Positions 17,952 through 28,550 of a stretch of 64,000 nucleotides of DNA are shown here, piece after piece (the first letter of the stretch is position 1; the number at the start of each line of letters is the position of its first letter). Under the pieces are notes generated by a model. The model did no database searches, had not been told where the DNA came from, and saw only the letters and a program-made list of their open reading frames with translations. Origin of the DNA: Methanosarcina sp. MSH10X1 (GTDB lineage Archaea; Halobacteriota; Methanosarcinia; Methanosarcinales; Methanosarcinaceae); NCBI RefSeq assembly GCF_004099695.1, contig NZ_SCHL01000001.1, forward strand, positions 62,001 through 126,000, in the 5' to 3' direction. Position numbers and translations under genes: made by a program.

Positions 17952-18116
17952 ATGGAGAGAAGATCTCAGATATTACTGACAATAGGAGTTTTACTGCTGA
18001 TAATGGGCACGCTCCTTAATCTTACCAGAAACCCGCTTTTATGGGGCACAGGGACTGTAACTGCACTATTCATGATTGTGCTTTTCAGGATAGATCCTCT
18101 AAGTCCAAACGATTAA
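17952..18116 (+). CDS. Small membrane protein, 54 residues
   Basis: ATG 17952 follows an AAGGGGGAAAAAT ribosome site and opens a 54-residue frame. A short basic N-terminus (MERRSQ) leads into two hydrophobic segments (ILLTIGVLLLIMGTLL and LWGTGTVTALFMIVLF) and a hydrophilic end, DPLSPND. The pattern is that of a two-helix small membrane protein. I do not recognise a family. Supporting points are the good ribosome site, clean hydrophobic layout and isolation between long noncoding stretches. Confidence 0.55.
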   Translation: MERRSQILLTIGVLLLIMGTLLNLTRNPLLWGTGTVTALFMIVLFRIDPLSPND

Positions 18117-18504
18117 TCGGGAAATGAGGAAAAAAGGAAGAGAGAAATACCCTATTTTTCTTACAGACATAGAAAGTCCAGATGCCTGGACTTAAAAATA
18201 TTTATTAATCGATCTTTAGCTTTGTTTGAGATTACAATAGACTACATGAAACTGCATATAAGAAAGAAGTAGCAGTTTCAACCGATCTGACCTGCTTCAA
18301 CCGTTCTAACGTGTTGTACCTTTTATATTTCTAATTATTACTCTCAAACCTGTTTAATCTATTTTCTTAAGCCTGATACGAATTAATTAACAGATCTGAA
18401 TAGATTAAAATATTTTGTTGTGCAACTCTCTAATAAAATTTATTTCTTGAAAGTCTTGACGCCTTATCCAGGGCTTCAGACGTAAGAGCAACCGGGATGA
18501 GACA
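18117..18504. other. Intergenic region before the DUF3160 pair
   Basis: AT-rich and without a gene that I can support. It presumably holds the promoter of the first DUF3160 gene. Confidence 0.4.
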
Positions 18505-20886
18505 ATGAAACACCGAATAAAACCCTTTGTAACTCGATTAGTCCTTTTAATCCTTTTAGCTTCCTTCCTTACAGGAGGGTGCCTGGATAAGAGCTCCGGG
18601 CTAAGCATTGAAAATGAAACCGGAATGAAGGAAGAAATCGACACAGGCAGAATCTCCCCAGTGAGCCGCCTGGTAATCGAAGAGGTGAACCTTTCCGGAC
18701 CCGGGGCAGAAAACACCTCTATTGCTGGAAATTACAGGCTTGAAGCTCTCGATATTGAGCTAAAAGCGCCTTCCTATGAACTGCCCCTGCACAGGGAAGG
18801 AATCTCGAATTATGAAAATTTCTTCGGCAGGATTCCTCTGGATGATTCAGCTTTTGAACTTCTGGAAAGTAAAGGTTTCGTAGTAATCGAAAATCCTTAC
18901 AATCAAGGGGAAGAAGACATTACTTCAATGTATTCGACATTGAAAGAACAGGAGGTTCCTGTTTTCATTACCACGGATTCCCTATTGCATCTCTACCATA
19001 TTCAGTTTGATGAGACTCTTCGTCAGATTGAAGAAAACGAGTTCTATAATACGCTCTGGGAGACTGATCTTGCTCTGTTAAACGCCTCGGTCGAAAAGTA
19101 TAACACTGCTTCAGGGGAAGAAAAGGAAGCTGCAAGAAGAAACGCAGCCTATTTTGCTGTCGCCCTGAGCCTCCTTGAGCCGAAATCTGAACAGCTACAG
19201 GGTGCAGAAGGGCCTTATGGCTTTATTAATGAGTCTCTTTTCCCTGCAGGTGCTGAGAAGCAATATCAGTTTGTAATTCCCGATTTCGTAAAAAAAGAAG
19301 TTGAAGCCGAACTTGCCCTGATTGAAACTCATGAGGGGTTTGCGCTCTCTCCAATTTTCCTTTATGAGGAAGATTATTCCCAGTACATGTCACGCGGTCA
19401 TTATAGCCGCTCCGAGAAACTGCAAAACTATTTCAGGGCTTTTATGTGGCACGGCAGGATGAGCATGCTTCTTAAAGGTGAACTGATCAAATCACAGGAT
19501 CCTGTAAAAGATGCCCGTATCCAAACTATTCAGGCAAGCTTCATTGCTTCTGAACTCCAAAAAGAGCCTGAACTTCTTGGGCAATGGGACCGGATCTACA
19601 ATATTACGGCTTTTTACGTGGGCTTTTCCGATGATCTCGGACCCTACGAATATATGGAAGCCATGGACTCAGTATTTGGCAGTGAAGAGAGAGTATTTAA
19701 CGAATCGGCGGTTGAGGAGTTGAAGGTTAAGCTTGCCGAATACCGGGGCCCGAAAATTTACGGCGGCACGGGTAACTGTGTTCTTGAGCCCCCCCTTAGC
19801 TCCGAGCAGGCGGACAAGTGCCTTGAGAATACCACAGGCTTCCGCTTTATGGGACAGCGGTTTATTCCGGACTCCTATGTATTCTCAAACCTTGTAGGAG
19901 CTTATACAGGAGAATATAAGGAACAATATACTGAAAACGAGCCTCCGTTTACTCTTGTAATGTCAGAAGCCGGGCCTGTTCGCGGCTTCCCGCGCGGACT
20001 TGATGCAATGGCTCTACTGGGCTCGGCAAGGGCAGTTTACTGGCTCGATGAACTTAACGATTCAAGCTACGAAAACTACAGTGTGCAGTATGAGAAACTC
20101 GATTCGGAATTCTCGAATTTCAGTGCAGCCGAATGGAACAGGAACCTCTACTGGTCCTGGCTTTATTCCCTCCAACCTCTCCTGAAAGATTATGGGGCAG
20201 GCTATCCGACCTTTATGCGGACTGATGCCTGGCAGGACAAGGAATTGAGCACTTCACTGGCTTCCTGGACCGAACTCAGGCACGATACGATTCTTTACGC
20301 CAAACAGAGCTACACTATGGATGTAACCTCAGCGCCAATGCCTCCTGAAGAAAAACCTGTAGTGGGTTATGTTGAGCCTGTACCTGATTTCTACGCCCGC
20401 CTGCTTGCCTTAACAAGAATGACAAACCAGGGACTGGATGAAATGGGCGTGCTCGATCAGGTTTCAAAGGCAAGGCTTACGAATCTTGAAAATATTCTGT
20501 CGAGACTTCAGGATATCTCCGAAAAAGAGCTCGAAAATAAGGAACTGACAGCCGAAGATTACGAGTTTATCAAAAACTTCGGGGACCAGCTTGAAGGCAC
20601 AATAGAGGACGTTGACGAGAAAGCCAGGAAAACCACAGTCGTAGCTGATGTCCATACCGACGCAAATACCGAAACCGTACTTGAGGAAGGAGTTGGATAT
20701 GTGGACATGCTGGTGGTCGCATATAAGCTCCCGGACGGCAGAATCCTGCTCGGAGCCGGACCGGTTATGAGCTATTACGAATTCAAGCAACCCATGTCCG
20801 ACCGCCTGACCGATGAAAAATGGAGAGAAATGCTTGAGGTAAATCCACCGGAAAAACCCGAGTGGACTTCCACCTATATTTTTTAA
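18505..20886 (+). CDS. DUF3160 lipoprotein, copy 1
   Basis: A 793-residue exported protein. The N-terminus has a hydrophobic stretch ending in the lipobox-like LTGGC (Cys about 27), so it is probably lipid-anchored outside the membrane. The rest is a DUF3160 domain: long, mixed helical, with ITTDSLLHLYHIQFDE, FRAFMWHGRMSMLLKG, YVGFSDDLGPYEYMEAMD, GQRFIPDSYVFSNLV, FPRGLDAMALLGS and WTELRHDTILYAKQSY. The function is unknown. ATG 18505 is preceded by GGGATGAGACA, and the same leader stands before copy 2 at 21001. The two copies are clearly homologous from end to end and separated by about 110 bases, a tandem duplication. Confidence 0.85.
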   Translation: MKHRIKPFVTRLVLLILLASFLTGGCLDKSSGLSIENETGMKEEIDTGRISPVSRLVIEEVNLSGPGAENTSIAGNYRLEALDIELKAPSYELPLHREGISNYENFFGRIPLDDSAFELLESKGFVVIENPYNQGEEDITSMYSTLKEQEVPVFITTDSLLHLYHIQFDETLRQIEENEFYNTLWETDLALLNASVEKYNTASGEEKEAARRNAAYFAVALSLLEPKSEQLQGAEGPYGFINESLFPAGAEKQYQFVIPDFVKKEVEAELALIETHEGFALSPIFLYEEDYSQYMSRGHYSRSEKLQNYFRAFMWHGRMSMLLKGELIKSQDPVKDARIQTIQASFIASELQKEPELLGQWDRIYNITAFYVGFSDDLGPYEYMEAMDSVFGSEERVFNESAVEELKVKLAEYRGPKIYGGTGNCVLEPPLSSEQADKCLENTTGFRFMGQRFIPDSYVFSNLVGAYTGEYKEQYTENEPPFTLVMSEAGPVRGFPRGLDAMALLGSARAVYWLDELNDSSYENYSVQYEKLDSEFSNFSAAEWNRNLYWSWLYSLQPLLKDYGAGYPTFMRTDAWQDKELSTSLASWTELRHDTILYAKQSYTMDVTSAPMPPEEKPVVGYVEPVPDFYARLLALTRMTNQGLDEMGVLDQVSKARLTNLENILSRLQDISEKELENKELTAEDYEFIKNFGDQLEGTIEDVDEKARKTTVVADVHTDANTETVLEEGVGYVDMLVVAYKLPDGRILLGAGPVMSYYEFKQPMSDRLTDEKWREMLEVNPPEKPEWTSTYIF

Positions 20887-21000
20887 TTTTTACCTCAACG
20901 GTTTTCCTTTTTTATTTTTTATTTGACTTCGAAGGTAAAACCCATCTTTTGAGCGAGCAAAGCTCGAATCAGACAGGTTCAGAGCGAACGGGATGAGACA

Positions 21001-23376
21001 ATGAAGAAAATAGTGAAGAATCGAACTCAGACAACTGTAACCTTTTTAGTATTTTTTATTTTTTCACTTTCCCTTTTTACGGGAGGATGCCTTGAGCAGA
21101 GTTCGGGGTTAAGTGGGGAAAATGAGACAATGCAGAAAGGAGAAGCAGGTAAGAACAAAGACGACCCTTCAGGTCGCCTCCAAACCGAAGCCGTAAATCT
21201 TTCCGGTATTGAAGCAGGAAATTTATCGCTTTCAGGGAATTACAGGCTTGATGCTCTTGACATGGAATTGAAAGCTCCTCAATACGAGCTTCCCCTGAAA
21301 GAATCAGATATTACAAATTATGGTGAATTTTCGCAGAAGTTTTTGACAGATGACATAGCTCTGGAAAAATTGAAAGAAAACGGATTTGTGGTAATTTCCA
21401 ACCCTTACAATCCGCGAGAAGAAGATATTACTGCTATGTATGACAGGCTTGAAAACGAAGGACAGCAGATTTTTATAACTTCGGATACGCTTCTTCACCT
21501 CTATCACGTTCAGTTTGACGAGAGTATGAGCCAGGTCGAGCAAAATGAATTATATGGTCTCTTGTGGGAACTTGATAAATCACTGCTTAATGCTTCAGTC
21601 GAAGAATATAACAGTGCATCAGGGGAAGAAAAAGAAGCTGCAAAAAGAAACGCAGCCTACTTCGCGGTTGCATTAAGCCTGCTCCAGCCCAGAGAAGAAC
21701 AGATAAAGGAAATCGAGAGTTCTTACGACCCTGAGGCAGGAATGTATTTTGACCCTGCGTCAAAGGAAAAGTATCAGTTTGAGATTCCGGCGTTTGTAGA
21801 AGATGACGTCAAAACCGAACTGTCTCTTATCGAGGCTCACGACGGCTTTGATTATTCTCCTATTTTCATTTATAATGAAGACTATTCCCAGTATTTACCC
21901 AGGGGACACTATACTCACTCGGAAATTCTGAAGAACTACTTCAAAGCCTTCATATGGCACGGCAGGATGAGCATGCTTCTCAAAGGCAAATTAATCCCTG
22001 CAGAAGACCCGGAAAAAGAAGCCAGAATCCAGACTATCCAGGCAAGCCTGATTACTTCCGAGCTCGAAGACAATTCAGAACTCCTCAAGAAATGGGAAAG
22101 GCTGTATGCGATTACGGCTTTTTATGTTGGAGTTTCGGACGATCTTGGACCATATGAATATATGGAAGCAATGGAATCAGTATTTGGAAATGGGTCAGGG
22201 AATCTTGACGCAACAGCGATGGAAGAGCTAAAAATAGAGCTTGCCGGATATAGGGGCCCTGAGATCTACGGAGGCACAGGAAGTGGAGATCATGAGCCAA
22301 TTCTAACCGCTGAGCAAGCTGATGAACTTCTTGAGGATACCAAAGGTTTCAGGTTAATGGGGCAGCGTTTTGTTCCGGATTCTTATATTTTCTTCAGGCT
22401 CATCGGCCCCTATACAAATGAGTACACAGGAAATCCGGAACAGTTGCCTTTTACCTATATTTATTCCGATTACGGAAATAACAGGGGCTTCCCTCGCGGG
22501 CTTGATACTATGGCTCTCCTGGGCTCGGAAAGGGCGGTTTACTGGCTTGATGAACTGGACGATTCAAGCTATAAAAATTACAGTCTCAGGTACGGGGAAC
22601 AGGATTCCGAGTTTTCAAACTTCAGCGCAGCCGACTGGAACAGAAACCTCTACTGGTCCTGGCTTTACTCGCTCCAGCCTCTCTTAAAAGATTACGGTGA
22701 AGGCTATCCGACCTTTATGCAGACCGACGCCTGGCAGGACAAGGAATTGAGTACGTCACTGGCTTCCTGGACCGAACTGAGGCACGATACTATTCTCTAT
22801 GCCAAGCAAATTTATTGCATAGCGACTTCACTTCCTGTTTTTGAGGACAACCCTGTGGGATATGTAGAGCCTGTGCCCGAATTTTATAACAGGCTGCTGG
22901 CTCTTACCAGGATGACAGCAGACGGGCTAGAGGAACTGGATGCACTTGATGAAGATACAGCAAGAAATTTTGAAAGCCTTGAAAGTGTGCTGAATAAGCT
23001 TATCGAGATTTCCGAAAAAGAACTTAAAAACGAGAAACTGACAGAAGAAGACAAATATTACATCTTCAAGTTTGGAGAAATAATTAAATTGAGCTTAAGT
23101 GCCGATGAAGAAGCCAGGAAAACTACCCTTGTTGCAGATGTCTACACCGAGCCAAATAATGAACTCGTGCTTGAAGAAGGGACAGGGTATGTGGATATGG
23201 TAATTGTGGCTTACAAACTTCCTGACGACAGGATTTTCCTGGCTGCGGGACCGGTTATGAGCCATTACGAGTTCAAACAACCCATGTCCGACCGACTGAC
23301 CGATGAAAAATGGAGAGAAATGCTTGAGGTAAATCCACCGGAAAAACCCGAGTGGACTTCCACATACATTTCATAA
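21001..23376 (+). CDS. DUF3160 lipoprotein, copy 2
   Basis: A 791-residue paralogue of the preceding gene with the same build: signal peptide, lipobox-like FTGGC (Cys about 31), a short hydrophilic linker and the DUF3160 domain. All motifs of copy 1 recur (ITSDTLLHLYHVQFDE, WHGRMSMLLKG, YVGVSDDLGPYEYMEAME, FPRGLDTMALLGSERAVYW). Similarity is uneven: the middle and the last 85 or so bases are almost identical at DNA level, while the N-terminal linker and the region around residues 610-700 differ. This suggests recent exchange between copies. The two are likely co-expressed. Function is unknown. Confidence 0.85.
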   Translation: MKKIVKNRTQTTVTFLVFFIFSLSLFTGGCLEQSSGLSGENETMQKGEAGKNKDDPSGRLQTEAVNLSGIEAGNLSLSGNYRLDALDMELKAPQYELPLKESDITNYGEFSQKFLTDDIALEKLKENGFVVISNPYNPREEDITAMYDRLENEGQQIFITSDTLLHLYHVQFDESMSQVEQNELYGLLWELDKSLLNASVEEYNSASGEEKEAAKRNAAYFAVALSLLQPREEQIKEIESSYDPEAGMYFDPASKEKYQFEIPAFVEDDVKTELSLIEAHDGFDYSPIFIYNEDYSQYLPRGHYTHSEILKNYFKAFIWHGRMSMLLKGKLIPAEDPEKEARIQTIQASLITSELEDNSELLKKWERLYAITAFYVGVSDDLGPYEYMEAMESVFGNGSGNLDATAMEELKIELAGYRGPEIYGGTGSGDHEPILTAEQADELLEDTKGFRLMGQRFVPDSYIFFRLIGPYTNEYTGNPEQLPFTYIYSDYGNNRGFPRGLDTMALLGSERAVYWLDELDDSSYKNYSLRYGEQDSEFSNFSAADWNRNLYWSWLYSLQPLLKDYGEGYPTFMQTDAWQDKELSTSLASWTELRHDTILYAKQIYCIATSLPVFEDNPVGYVEPVPEFYNRLLALTRMTADGLEELDALDEDTARNFESLESVLNKLIEISEKELKNEKLTEEDKYYIFKFGEIIKLSLSADEEARKTTLVADVYTEPNNELVLEEGTGYVDMVIVAYKLPDDRIFLAAGPVMSHYEFKQPMSDRLTDEKWREMLEVNPPEKPEWTSTYIS

Positions 23377-23537
23377 TATTTTTGGGTAAAATGGAATTAA
23401 AAAGTGCGAGCGACATAGAAGATAGTATTAAAAAATATTACAAAGGAATATTACAAATAATGAAAACTAACGAAAAAAATAGAATTGAAAAATAAATAAA
23501 AAGACTTAAGGGAGTTTTCAAACAGGTAGGGAAGTTT

Positions 23538-24755
23538 TTAAATCGAAAACTTCTCTTCTCCCTTTTCTGTTGTCTTCTGTTCCTGCCTGACCTGAGTGAT
23601 CAGCCTTTCAAGCTGGTCCCGAGAGATGCTTTTATGCTTCTCTTCGGTGCAGACCTTGACTTTCTCGATCAGGGCGCAGAGTTCTTCCCGTTCAAGGCAG
23701 AGGCCTATGCTGTTAATAATGCCTTTCAGGGCTTTTTTGCCGGTGTGTTTTCCGACAACGAGGTTGCGTTTTCCTCCAACCATTTCCGGGAGGAAGAGCT
23801 CATAGGTACGAGGCTCTTCCAGAATTGCGGCAACGTGAATTCCGGACTCGTGGGTGAAGGCGTTCTGTCCGACAACAGCTTTGTTTACCGAGGGTATAAT
23901 GCCTGAGTAATCCGAAACCATTCTGGAAAGGGCAGTCAGCCTTGTAGTATCATAGCGGTCGATTCCATACTGCACCCTGAGGGCAACCAGCACTTCCTCA
24001 AGGGAAGCATTGCCTGCCCGCTCTCCGATTGCGTTAACGGTTGTATGGAGTTGTTTTGCCCCGGCTTCGGCAGCAGCAAGGGTATTTGCAGTAGCCATGC
24101 CAAGGTCGTCGTGGCAGTGAATACAGATTGAGGTATTTACTTCTTTGAAAATTTCGCTAACAAGGTAATGAGTCGTCGTCGGGTTCAGGATACCAATGGT
24201 ATCAGCAAGGCTTACGTACTGTACTTTATATTCGGCTTCAACTTCTTTAAAAGCCTTCTTCAGGCGGTCAATCGGGGTCCGGCTTGAATCTTCAGCTGCA
24301 AAACGTACTTTCAGTCCGTGATCGGTTGCGTACTCAATAGTTTCCTTGGCGCAGTGGAGCATCTCCTCAAAACTTCTGTGATATTTGTATTTGAGGTGCA
24401 GGTCAGACATAGCAATGAAAATACTTACAATATCGACATCGCACTCAAGAGCGGCATCCACATCCCCTTTTACTGCTCTTGAAAGGCAGCAGATCCTTGG
24501 TTTAAAGCCCTGATTTGCAATCTCCTTTACAATCTCCTTTTCGTTTTCCGAAACCACAGGAAACCCGGCTTCTATTACCTCAACACCCATGGAATCAAGC
24601 TCACTGGCAATTGCCAGCTTCTGTTCTTTGGAAAATGCAACGCCTGGAGTCTGCTCCCCGTCACGGAGAGTAACATCACAGATTTCAATATCCAGGGGGC
24701 GTTGTTGAATAAAGTCCATAAGATTATTTCTGGAATACTGCTCGCTCTCTAACAT
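23538..24755 (-). CDS. aksA: Homocitrate synthase family protein (AksA-like)
   Basis: A 405-residue member of the isopropylmalate/homocitrate synthase family, condensing acetyl-CoA with a 2-oxoacid. The TIM barrel shows [40 protein letters not shown] (metal histidines) and [10 protein letters not shown]. These are followed by the [17 protein letters not shown] and [10 protein letters not shown] linker motifs. The protein stops soon after and lacks the long LeuA regulatory domain, as in AksA and NifV. In methanogens AksA makes homocitrate for coenzyme B, the most likely role here with no nif genes in view. Citramalate or isopropylmalate synthase remains possible. ATG 24755. Divergence from neighbours suggests it is transcribed alone. 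Confidence 0.78.
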   Translation of the reverse strand: MLESEQYSRNNLMDFIQQRPLDIEICDVTLRDGEQTPGVAFSKEQKLAIASELDSMGVEVIEAGFPVVSENEKEIVKEIANQGFKPRICCLSRAVKGDVDAALECDVDIVSIFIAMSDLHLKYKYHRSFEEMLHCAKETIEYATDHGLKVRFAAEDSSRTPIDRLKKAFKEVEAEYKVQYVSLADTIGILNPTTTHYLVSEIFKEVNTSICIHCHDDLGMATANTLAAAEAGAKQLHTTVNAIGERAGNASLEEVLVALRVQYGIDRYDTTRLTALSRMVSDYSGIIPSVNKAVVGQNAFTHESGIHVAAILEEPRTYELFLPEMVGGKRNLVVGKHTGKKALKGIINSIGLCLEREELCALIEKVKVCTEEKHKSISRDQLERLITQVRQEQKTTEKGEEKFSI

Positions 24756-25225
24756 GGTTTGCTTCCTTTAGTTTCTTATTATTGTGAGGATTTTTGATTA
24801 TTTTTAATGATATATGGGTAGTATAGCCAGAGACTAACTCAAAGGCTTGAATAGGGAGGTACCAGGGTTCAAACGCCCCTAAAAGTTAGAAAATCTTGTA
24901 TCTCGTCAAAATTAAGCATAGCTTTACCTGCACATGTATAAATGTTTTCCTTGAAGGAAGAGAATTTCCGGTAACGGCTTCTCTAGAGAATAAATCAGGG
25001 TAGATTAAAATCAGCGACTTACCTTCAGTTCGGAGATTTGACTTGAAAAATACTACAAAAAGACTCAAAAACGCCCATAATAGAGAGGAAGGCTCAGATT
25101 AATGATAGAACTATAGGCTTTAAACAAAAAGCATTTTCGAAGTAGATAAAGCCTCTCTCTGTTAATGAATCAGGGCTTTTCTAAGGGAGTGATTAGAAGT
25201 TCATCAGGTAGAGATAAGGCTTTTC
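24756..25225. other. Intergenic region
   Basis: No gene seen. A TTCAAAC string at 24867-24874 recalls a tRNA T-loop, but the flanks do not fold into a T-arm and no acceptor or anticodon arms are found. Confidence 0.45.
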
Positions 25226-26062
25226 TCAGGTAAGTTTCCTCTGGACCCTTTCATAAAAACAGGTATCGGAAATCTTTACAAAGCGGGCTGGAAATTTGGA
25301 TTTTCTAAGTTTGACAATATCATCGGGCCTGATCCTGTAGGATTTCTGCCCGTCAATTGCAATGACAGCTTCTTTTTTCGGAGCCGACAACCTTATTGTG
25401 ATCTCGCTGTCCGACGGGATAACCCAGGGCCTTGAGGAGAGCTTAAAAGGGGCAACAGGAACAACCACTATCGCACTTACCCTGGGGCTTATAATGGGGC
25501 CGCCTGCGCTCATTGCATAAGCGGTGGAGCCAGTCGGGGTTGCAAAGACCACACCGTCCGCGCGCATCGAGTCAAGAAGGCAGTCCCCTACATAAACCTC
25601 AAACTGGATGATCTTTGCGGGCTTTGCAGACATTATTGCAATCTCATTCGTTGCAGTCTCAAGCATTTCCCCATTAAGGAAAACATCGACCCGCATTCTA
25701 TCGATGTACGAAAAACCGTAAAGCACTTCCTCAATGGTTTCAAGGGCGTCTTCAGGCTCGACATCCACAAGAAACCCGAGCGTGCCCATATTAATTCCGA
25801 GTATGGGAAGAGGATCTTTCATCTTGGCAATATTACGGAGAACCGTTCCGTCGCCACCTACACTGATAATTAGTTCTACTCCTTCTTCCCTCATTCTTTC
25901 AACCGGAATTCCTTCTATTCCGAGCACATCAGCTGTAGGAGTGGCAACAAAGATTTTAACCTTCGAGCTGAAACGGGCAAGAATTTCCCGGACCATTTCA
26001 ATTACTTCAGGCCTATCGCAGCGTGAAGAAACTCCTATTTTCTTTATCGCCAACTTATCCAC
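25226..26062 (-). CDS. nadK: NAD kinase
   Basis: A 278-residue ATP-NAD kinase, which phosphorylates NAD(H) to NADP(H). It has the diagnostic GGDGTVLRN at 69-76 and GINMGTLGFLVDVEPED. The NAD-binding core follows with NEIAIMSAKPAKI, the second glycine-rich DGVVFATPTGSTAYAMSAGGP and SSRPWVIPSDSEI. The likely start is GTG at 26060-26062, inside the stop region of the IMPase gene (GGTGGATAA overlap), so the two are translationally coupled. In some methanogens the two activities occur as a fusion, which fits the pairing. Confidence 0.92.
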   Translation of the reverse strand: MDKLAIKKIGVSSRCDRPEVIEMVREILARFSSKVKIFVATPTADVLGIEGIPVERMREEGVELIISVGGDGTVLRNIAKMKDPLPILGINMGTLGFLVDVEPEDALETIEEVLYGFSYIDRMRVDVFLNGEMLETATNEIAIMSAKPAKIIQFEVYVGDCLLDSMRADGVVFATPTGSTAYAMSAGGPIISPRVSAIVVVPVAPFKLSSRPWVIPSDSEITIRLSAPKKEAVIAIDGQKSYRIRPDDIVKLRKSKFPARFVKISDTCFYERVQRKLT

Positions 26063-26861
26063 CCGAGAGTAATTTTAAAAGCTTTTCGTGCACGCGTCCA
26101 TTGGATGCGACCATTTCCACTCTGGCTGTAACATTATCAGGAAGCTTAAGGGGGTTTCCATATCCGTCCGTAACAAGCCCGCCTGCCTCTGCCAGAATCA
26201 GTTGCCCTGCTGCCACATCTGTTACACGCAAAGCTCTTCGGACATCTACACAAGCATCAAGTCGGCCTGAAGCTACATAGCACAGCTCAAGCGCTACACT
26301 TCCGAGCAACCGGACTCTTCGGACGCTGCTGTAGATCTTACGGGTCCTTGCCACATTTCGCCGGTAGCCGTACACGCTTACACACAGTTCCGTCAGTTCC
26401 GAGTTAAGGGAAGTCCTGATCTTTTTCCCGTTAAGATAAGCCCCCTTGCCTGCGTCTGCATAGTATTCCTCGCACAACGCAAGGTTACTCACATACCCGA
26501 ACTTTACATCTGAGAGGTCGTAAGAAGAAACTGCCAGTGAAAGACTATAGAACGGAATTCCCACGGAAGAGTTATAGGTGCCATCAAGAGGGTCCAGCAC
26601 GATAGAGAACTCCGGAGAGTCCCCCAGTATGAGCTCGCCAAGTTCCTCACTGATAATTCTCATGGACCTGCCATCGTTTCTAAGAACTTCGACAATAGCG
26701 TCCTCTGCTACACGGTCTATTCTGGAAGTCGGGGTTCCGTCGGCTCCCATACAAACAAAGCTACTCGCAGCATCCGTACCTCTGATGTCTGCAATCGAGT
26801 CGGATGTAGCTTTAAAAGCTTCCCGACATAATTTCAAAAAGCCTGAGTCTGTTGAATTCAT
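26055..26861 (-). CDS. suhB: Inositol monophosphatase / fructose-1,6-bisphosphatase
   Basis: A 268-residue IMPase-superfamily phosphatase. In archaea this family often acts on both inositol-1-phosphate and fructose-1,6-bisphosphate. Metal-site motifs are GADGTPTSRIDRVAEDAI, ISEELGE and the central VLDPLDGTYNSS. C-terminal motifs are RRVRLLGSVALELCYVASGRLDAC and DVAAGQLILAEAGG. The length is normal. ATG 26861. It overlaps the start of the NAD kinase gene by eight bases, forming a two-gene operon. NADP may also be a substrate, as reported for related phosphatase domains; that is inference. Confidence 0.88.
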   Translation of the reverse strand: MNSTDSGFLKLCREAFKATSDSIADIRGTDAASSFVCMGADGTPTSRIDRVAEDAIVEVLRNDGRSMRIISEELGELILGDSPEFSIVLDPLDGTYNSSVGIPFYSLSLAVSSYDLSDVKFGYVSNLALCEEYYADAGKGAYLNGKKIRTSLNSELTELCVSVYGYRRNVARTRKIYSSVRRVRLLGSVALELCYVASGRLDACVDVRRALRVTDVAAGQLILAEAGGLVTDGYGNPLKLPDNVTARVEMVASNGRVHEKLLKLLSGG

Positions 26862-27042
26862 ATCCTGGTCATTTCTTTAAACTAAACCAGATTCTGCTAT
26901 TCAGATAAGGAATTATCAGGATTCACAATTTCTGGTTTTTTGTGTTCCATATTTCTTATATAAAGCCGAGAATTCAAAAGCCGGACTCCGGATACTCTAA
27001 ATAAGTTCCGGAGTCCTGATGGCTTCGGATTTCTCCGGAGCC

Positions 27043-28050
27043 TTACAGCCCTATGGCTTTATTCGTTTTCTCGATTGATTTCGCACCATCACTTTCCAGT
27101 TCCATCATGGCCCTTATAGCATCCACGTTTTCCGGAACTACAATCGATTCCTGATGGACGGCCTGGAAGAAATAAAGCTCCTTTTCGTGTACGGTTACGG
27201 AGTCAGGCCAGATGCAATTCTCCCACATGTCGTATCTGGGGCGCCCTATGTCCCGTGCAAATTCAATAATTTCTGCTGTTGACGACATGCCCTGCCCTAC
27301 AAAGAAAATTCTCGACTGGGAACCAAAGATGTTTTTAACATCTTCTGCCGTACAATCGGTATTCACTTCCATATTCACGGTATGTACGTGCATCAGGGTT
27401 GTCGGAATCTTGAGGGCTGCACTTGTAATGTTGATCTGGGGAAGCACGCTTCGTACATCAGGCCCATGATGGGACGGAAGTTTGATAGGGTCGGGTACGA
27501 TTGCGTTAATTGGCCCTTTCTTTACATCGTTGGGATCTGTTGCCCTCCTCGCAAGAATTGCCCTGACCTTTTTTACCCCCAGTTCCTTATCTATCGGGTA
27601 GATAACCCTGCAGAGGGCTGTGGTATTGCATGAGACAACCCTTACCAGGTCACGACCCACAGCCTGCTCGTAGTTGCAAACTGCATTAAACGAGAAACCT
27701 GCAAGCGGATGGCTCTCGCCTCCCTGCCAGATTGCCTTTACCCCGGCCTTTTCATACAAGGGCTTATTTTGTTCCCCGATTCCCCCGGGCGTGCAGTCCA
27801 CAACAAGGTCAGCCTTTTCTACCATGTCCTCAATCGTGCCGGCAGCAGGTATTCCTGCTTTCTCGAAAGCACCGAGATTTGCAGCCGGGGCGAAAATATC
27901 ATACCCAAGCTGGTGGGCTACTGCAGCTTCATAGTTCGGCTTTGTTTTGGAAACTCCGATAATTTCCATATCGTCCTGAGCCCTTACGGCATCTGCAACT
28001 CTTTTTCCTATGGTTCCGTAACCATTTACTGCGATTTTTGCTTTAACCAT
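27043..28050 (-). CDS. gap: Glyceraldehyde-3-phosphate dehydrogenase, archaeal type II
   Basis: A 335-residue archaeal phosphorylating GAPDH, reversibly converting glyceraldehyde-3-phosphate to 1,3-bisphosphoglycerate in gluconeogenesis and glycolysis. The N-terminal Rossmann domain begins IAVNGYGTIGKRVADAV. The catalytic cysteine is C141 in VVSCNTTALCRVIYP. ARRATDPNDVKKGPINAIVP and LPSHHGPDVRSVLP are typical of the archaeal type II enzyme. ATG 28050 is a clear start. It is separate from neighbouring genes and is preceded by the long repeat-bearing stretch 28051-28865. Confidence 0.95.
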   Translation of the reverse strand: MVKAKIAVNGYGTIGKRVADAVRAQDDMEIIGVSKTKPNYEAAVAHQLGYDIFAPAANLGAFEKAGIPAAGTIEDMVEKADLVVDCTPGGIGEQNKPLYEKAGVKAIWQGGESHPLAGFSFNAVCNYEQAVGRDLVRVVSCNTTALCRVIYPIDKELGVKKVRAILARRATDPNDVKKGPINAIVPDPIKLPSHHGPDVRSVLPQINITSAALKIPTTLMHVHTVNMEVNTDCTAEDVKNIFGSQSRIFFVGQGMSSTAEIIEFARDIGRPRYDMWENCIWPDSVTVHEKELYFFQAVHQESIVVPENVDAIRAMMELESDGAKSIEKTNKAIGL

Positions 28051-28550
28051 TTGTATCCTATCCTGTTTAGTCCTCTTCTACCCAACTCGATATATAGCCT
28101 AAATTACTAAAAATTCAAATTATTTCCGGATACTGGAATTCCGGAAGGCGGAATATATAAGTCCAGATTGTAGGCATGAATTTAAAGTGTATTCACAGGT
28201 TATAACTTTACCTATAATTTAAGCGGGTTTGTTGCAAGCTGCCCGACCCTGATCCAAAATACTGCTCTAGCCAAACTCATTTGAATCTCTTTACTGAATC
28301 TGAACCCCAGATCTTGGATTACATTGAGGTTATAGATAAAGACAGATAAATGCTTTTCCCGGGAAGATATAATTAATTAAAGAAACTAGAAGAGAGATTT
28401 AAAACTTCAAGAGCTTAAAGCCCCTTTTTCGACAGGTTATGCCTGAAAGCTGAGCAATAAAGAGATTTTAAAGGCAAAAGAAGTTGATTGAGAATCACAG
28501 TAACGGCTCGTGATAAAAAGAGTAAGGTATTATAAACCCTTTATACGGTT
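28051..28550. other. Intergenic region upstream of gap
   Basis: No supported gene. It contains the gap promoter side and AT-rich sequence, and runs into the tandem repeat at 28551. Confidence 0.45.

Noticed and set aside
24845-24885. tRNA-like T-loop string GGTTCAAAC
   Set aside because: The flanking bases do not form a five-pair T-stem, and no anticodon or acceptor arm can be folded around it.
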